From Dreissena polymorpha (Eukaryota > Mollusca > Bivalvia > Myida > Dreissenidae): a stretch of 64,000 bases of DNA. The stretch spans positions 130,742,352 to 130,806,351 of the forward strand of contig NC_068357.1 of assembly GCF_020536995.1 (NCBI RefSeq), read 5' to 3'. Within the stretch, counting starts at the first letter, position 1; every line of letters starts with the position of its first letter. This document shows positions 33,328-64,000 of this stretch, piece by piece. The notes beneath the pieces were generated by a model. The model was not told the origin of the DNA and did not search any database. It saw only the letters and a program-made list of their open reading frames with translations. The position numbers and the translations under genes are program-made.

Positions 33328-33541
33328 GGCCTCTAAGGTGGTAATGGGGGTTTTCTACACGATTTGAACAGGTGACAGTTTTTGGAGGCGAATTAAATGT
33401 AAATGTCCTATACTGACGAGAACCTTATTAGCAAGTAATCGAGTTAACATATTAAGCTCCTTTATGGTAACCATAACATAAGTTTATACTAACAAGCCTT
33501 ATAACCAAATTCAAAGAGTGTGTCCCCTTAGCGTGATCTCG
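33313..33541. repeat. Long duplicated segment, copy B, part 3
   Basis: Continues copy B after the LINE and matches 16990-17216, up to 'ccccttagcgtgatctc'. There A and B part. Confidence 0.88.
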
Positions 33542-34302
33542 CGGACGCTTATGAAATACCAGCGCCTGCTCAGCTGGATTTAGGGCATTGTTACAGATTT
33601 CCCCGCAAAATCTTCTCAAGTATTTATCGTTTTCCATTCTTTATATTCAATAGCTTGATGTCACTGCTTCTTGAGTTGTAATAATGTGTTTTTAATATTA
33701 AGCGTGGTGATCTAGTTTTGGACGCATGGTACTAAGATTTGATCTTTGCCTAGATTTTGACAAGATAAATATTCTTATAAAGTTTCATTCTTATTCGATG
33801 AACAAATGTAGTCTGTAGAATGTTTACAGCTAAATAATGACGACGAACGACACACGACATACCACGACAGACGCCGGACATAGAATGACCACAATCGCTT
33901 ACCATGAGCCCGTCGTGCTCAGGTGAGCTTAAAGAGGAGAGAATACATGATAATAAACAGTAAGTTAAAACATAAAAACACTGTAAACAAATGCATCTTT
34001 ATAATATCTACCGTGAAATTCGATATGATTAGAAGAAAAGGAAACACATTCTAGGAGCAGTTACTAGCGTTGAGAACTGCAGGAACTTTCGTTGTGACAG
34101 AATAAAAAAAATGCACCAGACAGGCTTCAATATATTGAGCGAATTCTATGCGCTTTGATAGACGAATAGGTCAAGAAGTATAAAGTATCGAGAAAAAGTG
34201 TAAAACACGCTTAATGGTTTTACCGATTTCAAATGATGATAATCAAGCAATGAACAAAACACAACAAAATGATTTTACTCGGGAGTGTTATTTCGAATGT
34301 TA
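33542..34302. other. Intergenic, with the tail of a dispersed repeat at 33870-33935
   Basis: 'cagacgccggacatagaatg accacaatcgcttaccatgagcccgtcgtgctcaggtgagct' at 33870-33930 is the kind of tail seen on bivalve dispersed repeats. No gene is visible in the rest. Confidence 0.5.
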
Positions 34303-34308
34303 TTTATT
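34303..34308 (-). promoter_or_regulatory. Possible polyadenylation signal of the carbonic anhydrase gene
   Basis: AATAAA on the minus strand, about 260 bp beyond the stop codon. The hexamer is common in AT-rich DNA, so this is only a candidate. Confidence 0.35.
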
Positions 34309-34569
34309 ATTTACATTATTTACATTTTCCTATGGCATTTCTTTAAGAGATCATCATTTTTCGAAACCGAAACCGTGTCCCTTTAAAAAAGTTTTTCTCT
34401 GATCCGACTAAGAAAACAAAGCTTATAATTTACTGTACAACTGAATGTATTTAAAAAATAAAATAAATTGAGAACAGCGCAACTAGTTTAATGCACAGGA
34501 CACCGAAACAAAAAGCCCTGAACAACGAAAACTGGCAATACTCGAACTTTGTTCATAACCAGCACAGCA

Positions 34570-56512
<21,943 letters not shown>

Positions 56513-56664
56513 CTGAAACAGAAAAACGTGCACACATTTTATTTAATAAGGCGGATAATTACATACCAGTGAGAATGAACCTCCGGTCATATATCGGTAT
56601 GCCTTTATATTACTGTTCATCAATATATAATCAAACTCGATGCTATACCGAATCCAATTAAGAA
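56513..56664. other. Intron or upstream sequence of the CA gene
   Basis: No exon recognised. The signal-peptide exon must lie upstream of 56512. Confidence 0.4.
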
Positions 56665-57112
56665 AAATCTCCTTGCGGCCATGTTGTTCAAGCAACCGCA
56701 ACCATTTTCAAACTCGTCCAATTTATTATTAGTTATTATTTGAAAAAAATCTTCTGGACAAGTTTCAGAATGATCGGAAAATAAATGTGGCCTCTAGAGT
56801 GTTAACAAGGGGTATAAATGTGGCCTCTAGAGTGTTAACAAGGGGTATAAATGTGGCCTCTAGAGTGTTAACAAGGTTTTACTAGTGACTTATAAGGAAA
56901 GCCCAGGAATCTGGCGGCAATGTTTTTCAACCAACCGGAACCATTTTCGAACTCGTAAAAGATGTCATTGGCACAAATCTTCTGACCAAATTTCATTAAG
57001 ATCGGGCAATAAATGTGGCCTCTAGAGTTATAACAAGGCAAACGTTGACGCCGCACAAACACTCGACGCACGACGCTCGACGGACAAAAGGCGTTCACAA
57101 AAGCTCACAATA
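56665..57112 (-). repeat. Dispersed 'aaatgtggcctctagagtg' repeat with a 33-bp triplication
   Basis: 'ataaatgtggcctctagagt gttaacaagg' occurs three times in tandem at 56781-56875 and once more near 57010. The 'ctgaccaaatttcattaagatcggg' context is also found in copies A and B near 16970 and 25700. Confidence 0.75.
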
Positions 57113-57893
57113 ATAGCAGTGTGCATGTAAACAAAGATATATCCGATACATAAATACTAGTGATGGGACCGAATATCCGAATATTCGAATATTCGAGTAT
57201 CGGCCCAATATTCGAATCCAAAATTCATATTCGAACATTCTATTTTTATGCAAATATACTTCCAAAAAGTTATAAGTACATGTACAAAGTCGCAGTTTTG
57301 GTTTCCATTATAAGTCATTGCTTTGTTTACAGCTTCCATCAATGAACGAGATGATAATTGGCCGACGGGATGGTATAAGGAGAGGGACCAATCGTCGAAT
57401 TACTATAAATTCATAGTTATGCAATATGTACAAACTATTTTCTGAAAATCAGTCGAAAATGAAAGTTTATTTATGTAAAGCATTTACGTATATTGATAAA
57501 CATTAAAAAATTGGTGTTTTGACAGGTTTTTTAACCTCAGCGGTCAATTGTATAAACAGTGGTTAATATTAACTTTAGTAACTTGATTAACGCAGTTATT
57601 TACATGGTTATGTTACCGCAATATATTTGTAATTTTTTGTATAAACGATGGTTGCTTCGTTGTAACCTAACCATTGACATTTGTTAACTTACCACAGTAC
57701 AATTACCAACAATACAACCCTGAAAATGACGTCGTTTTCGCGCAATTTGTCAGACGAGAGGTGGACGTTTTAAGAACTTAATGAAAGAGAATCTTCATAA
57801 ACTCAAAGCAAACCAAAGCGGTCACACGTTACCCAATTACTAATGGACAACATGCTCGTTGTAGTCAGAAACTTGGTACAATATATTATTTAT
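57113..57893. other. No gene recognised
   Basis: Includes the small self-complementary stretch 'cgaatattcgaatattcg' near 57179-57198. Short frames only. Confidence 0.45.
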
Positions 57894-58179
57894 AGCCCCA
57901 TTAACACTCAAAATCAACGAATATTCGTAAAATATTTCGTACAATAAAGTTGACCCAAACCCAAACCAAATCACTGTTCCTTAAAGCAACGGCAAAAATG
58001 TGAACGCTATATGTGGTCTGGTAACATAGATTTAATAAAATACATTTACAAGTTACCAGACCATATATAGCTTTGAAATTATGGCTGTTATATACGAAAC
58101 ACTGATTTTGTATTTTGTTTACTTTATTTTACGACATAATTAACGAAATAGTCGTTGGATTTTGAGTGTTTATGGGGCT
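57894..58179. mobile_element. Long-arm palindromic element P2
   Basis: 286 bp with inverted ends 'agccccattaacactcaaaatc' / 'gattttgagtgtttatggggct' and arms 'aacgaatattcgtaaaatat ttcgta' with their inverse. Related to P1 at 55517. Confidence 0.87.
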
Positions 58180-59900
58180 TTGATGTGTATGCATTGAATC
58201 GCAAAATTCATTTATTTATCGGGATGATAGTAACTATTGTGGTTAGTCTACATTAGCGACACAGTAATTCACATGGACCGAAGTAGGGTGTAACGAAGCA
58301 AAACAACGAAACGAACACATAATTTTAAAATATTTTGTACAAGATTTATTATCAAATCCCGGATGAATACAGTTTCATGCTTTTGTACATAATTTCACGA
58401 AATTTATGATCGAATCCCAGCTGTATAAAGTTTGAAGCAGTAAACGTGCCCATTACAAAGATATATCCGATACATAAAGAATTAAATACATAAATATTAA
58501 GTATCAACGAGGCGTTCTGTTTACTTTGTATTGGTTAAATAACATAACGTCATACATGATTAAGTTTTTTAGACGCGCTGATGAAGCTTTTTTATGTATG
58601 CAAATTTACAGGGTGGTCGGTCGGTGTTTACGTTCACGAACAAAATAATCTCGCCAGTGCGTTGAATTATGAGCAGGGTGGGGAGGGGGCGTTATCATCA
58701 GGTTGCACGCGGAAACCGTCCGATCCGTCAGAGATCGTCACACAAACCTAGCTCTTACTACTGTTCAAGGTCATACACTAAATAGAGCGTTAATATTTTA
58801 ACCGATAAGTGAAACGTTTATAAAAATGTAAAAATATTGTTAATTATTAGCTGGAAAAATTGCTTACAGTAGTATAGGAAACTCACGAACATCGTCGTCT
58901 TGTTAAATTAAATCGGTGTTGCGAAATAGAAATTGAAATCGTTTGAAAGAGTCGAATAACTTTGAATATACATAAATGTATATGTATTGATAAACATAGA
59001 CATACACTGCACAATGTAAATTGTACTATTCAATAAAGCACATTTAATAGGAGACCCATATTTTGGCAAATCTATTTTCCGCTTGAAAATGTCGTACATC
59101 ATTAAAACAAGTTGTAAATATTGCTCTAAAGTTGCATGTGTTTTTCCCATTACGTTTCTAAACAGACTGTCAATTGTGCGCTGCCCACTTCAAACTCCTA
59201 TATACTTATCACGTTCCTGCTGCGCTTGCAGATTCCAGATGCCAACACAAATTTGCTTCTAATTCACCGCTTATCTTTAAATGATTTGCTTTTGCTTTTG
59301 CATATTTAACATGAATACAGATTTAAATCTGGTTTAAACATGAAAAAATCCCAATTTATAATTCATGCAAATGTCAGCGGGACAATGTTAAAAGATGTAA
59401 TGATTTTTATGCTTCCGGTAGGCAATTTCATTTAGATCTTGAAAACAAAATGTTGCAAACAAAACTATCCCATTAGAATAGCTCTCTCCACTTGCTTTTA
59501 TACTTAATTCTGTGGTTTAAGAATTTTCATAAATATTGATGCATCATACTCGATCCAAAAGCTATTTGCGTCACAAAGGCTTATGAATTATGTGTTATCT
59601 TTATTTCATAAGAACGAATTAACGATATGGTAAACGAGTATAATAACGACAACAAGATCTATATATCTTTAAGTCGTCAGTGTATGCAGGAAAGTTTGAC
59701 TGGCAATAAAAACAGCATAGTGTTACCATATTGCTGATTTATATATGACGGTACCATTATAAATGGTATAGATGTGAATTATTCGTCCAAATCTCAGAGC
59801 ATAGGACTTCCTCTGACGTATATTACATAGCGTGTGTTCAATCACCAATTTGCATCTGCACATTCGGGGAAAACTCTAACAAATATTGATCTTCAATTAC
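58180..59900. other. No gene recognised
   Basis: AT-rich; longest frame 80 codons at 58908-59150 (minus), with no signal peptide or domain. A 'gtgagt' donor motif on the minus strand at 58882-58887 has no fitting exon (see rejected). Confidence 0.4.
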
Positions 59901-59919
59901 TTGTCACCACGTTCAGCTT

Positions 59920-60170
59920 ACAGTAAGGCCGCGGGAAAAACGTCTCTCCCCGCAGCCATCATCGGCAGTATCGGAACGCTTCCCGTGCTAAACATTGTTT
60001 TTTTAAAGAACACATCGTTTTCCAGAACAGACCAATATGCCATTAAGAATTGCCCACTTATGAGTTTACGTCGACATGGAATATCTGTAAGGACAGTCAA
60101 ACCAAACGAACTGTTAGAAGATCAGATGCTCAACAGACGTCTTGTCAAACGAATCAAAATTTCCGAATAA
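59920..60170 (+). CDS. Candidate terminal exon of an unknown gene
   Basis: An open stretch after the acceptor-like 'ttcagcttacag' gives about 80 codons ('AAGKTSLPAAIIGSIGTLPV', 'NELLEDQMLNRRLVKRIKIS') to a TAA at 60168-60170. 'aaataaaagcag' (AATAAA) follows about 95 bp after the stop. The composition is protein-like and GC-richer than the flanks, but I recognise no domain and no upstream exon. It may be chance. Confidence 0.25.
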
Positions 60171-60179
60171 CTCTAGAAA

Positions 60180-61947
60180 ACCATAGTGCAAATTTAATTT
60201 AACATAATTTATGTATTGTGAGTAGTCATCGAACAATTATTTTTAAAATTGATACATCAACTACTGAAATAAAAGCAGTTTACGAAAGCATAATTTACGT
60301 TTAAAGGTATGCTTTAAACAGTAAGTTAAGTCCGCTTTCCTTAAAACCACATTTGTTGAATTATTTTTTAATACAATATCAACCGCTACATTGCTCTAGC
60401 AAATAAATCTTTGTCTAAAGTTCTGAGTTTACGCGATAAACTGGATTGCAGTTCAATCATTTCGTTTAGATCATGTATCTGGTAAAACTTTAAAGCCATC
60501 ACTCGTGAAACAAATAATCATAATGGCGAATATGTACGTCACCACTGATCTATTCTACGACTCCAAAGATCAGTAACGTGTGATTTAATAGCATACAGAT
60601 GAAAACAGCGACTTATGGAAATGAATCCAAGCACTACGCTGTAGAAATCCATGATGCTAAATAACCTATGGGTGGTTATCGCGGTAATGCCCAATTCAAA
60701 TCTTCTCAATATATGTAAAATTACATTGATAATTTGTTTGAAAGAAATTCTATGTCATTCAACGTCAGTATAATCTTTAAAGATAGTAATAATGCAGAAA
60801 TGACATACTTATACATTCATTTCAGCAACCATGTAGCTTATTGATATTAAAAAGCAGCATTTCTGTTGAGTTAATAATTGTGTCAAATCGTTAATAACTT
60901 TATGTAGTGGTACATTGATTTACTAATTGATTGCAGATTTTGATTATGTAGGTTTTTTTACCAGCTCACCGTGTGCAAACACAGGTATGGTTCACATCTT
61001 TGCAGTATTTTCATTCAATTGAGCATTTTTAAAGGATTTTTAAGATTTTACACATTCAAAAAATTGCTTGCATCAACCTTTATCACATTTGGCTTGCTGA
61101 AGCACCGTTTACAGGCTACTGTTAATACAAGGTGTATCCCACAATATCCCACAATATCGTATAATTAACTTACTATAATTGAATTTCTTGTCCACAGCAG
61201 AATGAGCTATTTGATCAAATATATCAGTCGGTTGATTGGCTGTTTAGTGCCGTTCGATTGGTCATTGTCGGCTCGAGTATGTACCCCGGGTACGAAAATA
61301 TGCTAGCACAAAAACTTGAAAAGCTTCCACACAAAAAGTCAACAAAGCAACGCTTTAAAGCTTGTTAATAAATTGAATTCAATGGTGCGCGTGGTTCAGT
61401 GGCATGTGCAATACTTAAAAAATAATATTACACTTCATTGCTGTACTGTCGTCAATCAGCCTATAGTAAATCGGTAAGTGGTAAGGACAATTTTCGTAAG
61501 CAACCTAAAAAAAATACAAAAACACCATAATGAAGTGTGCTTACATATTTTATTCATAAGAGCTACGAAAATTTGCTCAATACGATAAATAAATAAATGT
61601 TAAGCTATCTCAAGTGTTTTTAAGTGATGAAAATACGTGGTTGTTTTGATTGTGTAATACAATTGCTATAAGATGGAGTCCTAACGTTGCTCTTGTTTAT
61701 AAAATCCATTCGTTAATAGGAAAAAGGTTAATGTGTAAAACGAAAACGATAATGGAAATGTTGTATTTAAATAGAGAAACAATGATTGTTGATAGATCAG
61801 AATGTTCAAGAGTACAAAGCGGTTAATATTGACATGCGAATTTTCTATTTGATTTAAGTGCTAACAATCCAATGACTAGTTTTGGTATGAAGCCGCCTTT
61901 ACCAAAACTCAAGCTTGCTGGCTTTGTCTGCAGCAATCGATGATCAT
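60180..61947. other. No gene recognised
   Basis: AT-rich sequence, short frames only, no repeat recognised within the window. Confidence 0.45.
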
Positions 61948-62212
61948 ATGAGTCGCGTTCTGAGAAAACTGGGTTTAATGCATGTGCGTAAAGTGTCGTC
62001 CCAGATTAGCCTGTGCAATCCGCACAGGCTAATCAGGGACGACACTTTCCGCCTTATCCGTATTTTCGTGTAAAAGAGACTTCCTTTAAACGAAAAATAC
62101 CATTAAAGCGGAAAGTGTCGTCCCTGATGAGCCTGTGCGGACTGCACAGGCTAATCTGGGATGACACTTTATGCACATACATTAAGCCCCGTTTTCTCAG
62201 AACGCGACTCAT
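61948..62212 (+). mobile_element. MITE with ATGAGTCGCGTTCTGAGAAAAC ends, copy 2
   Basis: About 265 bp with at least 20 bp of exact inverted ends ('atgagtcgcgttctgagaaa'). Inside are two hairpins of 'aagtgtcgtccc..attagcc tgtgc' type, one at each side. Better preserved than copy 1. Confidence 0.92.
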
Positions 62213-62459
62213 ATTTGCTAAATTTACTTTGAAAATGAAATTTGTATGATTCCTGCATGTAACTGTATGTTCTGTTGTTTTTTCTCAAGCGTATTATTTT
62301 GTTTTGTTGCGATGCTAGAGGAACGAAGTGAGTTATTTCATCGTGTACATGTACATGCTACATTCATTTTAGTCACATGCTACTTCTTTGAAAAGTATTT
62401 GAATTCTTAAAGATGATTTACATTTATGGGTAGAATTATTATCTACATGACAATGAAAA

Positions 62460-63560
62460 ACAAGAGCACCGCCATGCGGGTGCAGACCGCTCACCTATTT
62501 TTCTTGTAAAGGTGAACGGACCTATCTCAATACTTCAATCACAAAGAAAGGAGGGGTGGGGTGGAGAGAGGTGTATAGTGTGGGTGTGTGGTCATTTATT
62601 ACATTATATTCCAAAAATAGGGGAAAAAAATGCAAACAAAATTTTTAAAAAAAATTGGGGGGGGGGTGAAGTCATTTATTAGATGATCTTTTAAAAAAAT
62701 AATTTTTTTTTTGGGGGGGGGGGGATTCTGGGTTGGGGGCGTGGGGTATGGTTTGGATGGAGTCTATTGTGGTATGTCAGGTAAGAGTTGTTATGTCAAA
62801 GTATCAATCAAATGCAATCATAAATAAAGAAGTTACGGAATTTTAGCAAAATTTAATAATTTGACCTTGATAGTCAAGGTCATCCAAAGGTCAAGGTAAT
62901 ATTCAACTTGCCAGGTACAGTAACCTCATGATAGCATGAAAGTATTTGAAGTTTGAAAGCAATAGCCTTGATACTTTAGAAGTAAAGTGGATCTAAACAC
63001 AAAATTTAACCATATATTCAAAGTTTCTAAGTAAAAAAGAGCCATAATTCCGTCAAAATGACAACCAGATTTATGCAACTTGTCCTGTACTGTCCCCTTA
63101 TGATAGTTTGCGAGTGTTCCAAGCCATATCTATGATACATTAGGAGTAAAGAGGACCAAAACACAAAAACTTTAGTCAAATTTTCAATGTCTTAATATAA
63201 AGGGCCCATAATGATAATTCTGTCAAAATGCCTGTCAGAGTTACATAACTTTTCCTGCACAGTCCCCTTATGATAGTTAGTAAGTGTTGCAAGTATGAAA
63301 GCAATAGCTTGGATACTTAAGGAATAAAATGGACCTAAACACAAAAATTAACCAAATTTCCTAGTATAAAAAGGGCACATAATTCTGTCAAAATGCATGC
63401 CATAGTTATCTAACTTTACCTGCCCAGTCCTATCATGATAGTAAGTAAGTGCATCAAGTTTGAATGCAATAGCATTGATACTTTCTGAAAAAGTGGATCT
63501 AAACACAAAACTTAACCGGACGCCGACGCCAAGGTGATGACAATAGCTCATAATTTTTTC
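62460..63560 (+). repeat. Dispersed 'acaagagcaccgcc' repeat, long form
   Basis: Starts 'acaagagcaccgccatgcgg', has two G-runs near 62657 and 62714, a part matching 54500-54850, then three to four units of about 150-170 bp ('gccataattctgtcaaaatg ... agtccccttatgatagt ... aagtttgaaagcaatagc') and ends 'ccggacgccgacgccaaggt' and 'gacaatagctcataat'. Confidence 0.85.
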
Positions 63561-64000
63561 CAAACAATAGATGAGCTTATAAAAGCCCTAGACATCACCA
63601 AGGTGAAAAAAGAAACCCCCGCAGACATCAACAGGCGAAAAACGTGACACCTTAATCAAAGGTCACAATCGAAGGGCATGTGCTCATTACATCCAAAATG
63701 ACCACTTAAAACCAGTTGAAAGTGCATTTACAGCTCATATTGGCGGATTTTACCTGAAATTAAAGCGAGTGCTTCCTGATTTTTTTTTCACCAACGAGAT
63801 GATAAATAAGAATGCGACTGATGTCCCCAGGCTCATTTTCTATGCAGAAATAGATGTCAGGAAGCTTTGCATTGCCTCAGATCGAGCAGGAAAGTCCATA
63901 ATTTAATGATGCATACGAATTGCAGAACGACTTAAATTAGACTTAGATGTATAAAATGCAAATTCATGTTCTTCAAAACCGGTATATATTACATTAAAAT
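63561..64000. other. No gene recognised
   Basis: Mixed sequence to the window edge with no open frame or repeat that I can assign. Confidence 0.4.

Noticed and set aside
58870-58900. Minus-strand 'ATGTTC' followed by a good 'gtgagt' donor as first exon of the CA gene
   Set aside because: It would leave phase 0, but the exon at 56492-56512 needs one base from the exon before, and two codons do not make a signal peptide.

Overview
The window looks like nuclear DNA of a bivalve mollusc, most likely a heterodont (clam or zebra-mussel type). That is inference. It rests on one spliced host gene, a two-domain alpha-carbonic anhydrase of a kind known from giant clams, and on several short repeat families (with 'tgaccttgacctt' cores, 'acaagag' starts and 'ggacggacagac' tails) that I recall as typical of bivalve genomes. 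Gene density is very low, and most of the window is repeats.

Layout. 1-3.6 kb: a minisatellite built on the 9-mer AAATAGGCT, interrupted by about seven copies of a 182-bp satellite. 4.9-7.2 kb: a foldback-like DNA element with exact 18-bp terminal inverted repeats and two opposed minisatellite arms. 8.4-17.2 kb and 23.6-33.5 kb: two diverged copies (A and B) of one long segment, each split by different mobile elements. Copy A carries a MITE, a broken Ty3/Gypsy-type LTR element (9135-13819) and a CR1-like LINE fragment. Copy B carries a 7.6-kb L1/Tx1-like LINE on the minus strand with a 15-bp target duplication, and copy A preserves the empty site. 17.3-21.4 kb: an RTE-type LINE split by a second, shorter copy of the same L1/Tx1-like LINE.

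34.6-56.5 kb, minus strand: the host gene. Fourteen exons join in phase into two complete alpha-carbonic anhydrase domains in one protein, 574 residues plus one split first codon. Both domains keep the three zinc histidines, the proton-shuttle histidine, the Glu-Thr gate and the CA IV-type cysteine pair. The C-terminus is hydrophobic and looks like a GPI-anchor signal. The signal-peptide exon was not found. The introns hold at least four copies of a hairpin MITE family, other MITEs, a 155-bp tandem array, a 350-bp purine tract and an antisense CR1/L2-like LINE (49.7-53.4 kb).

56.5-64 kb: mostly repeats and sequence with no recognisable gene, plus one weak candidate terminal exon on the plus strand near 60 kb. 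No tRNA, rRNA, CRISPR array or bacterial-type operon was seen.
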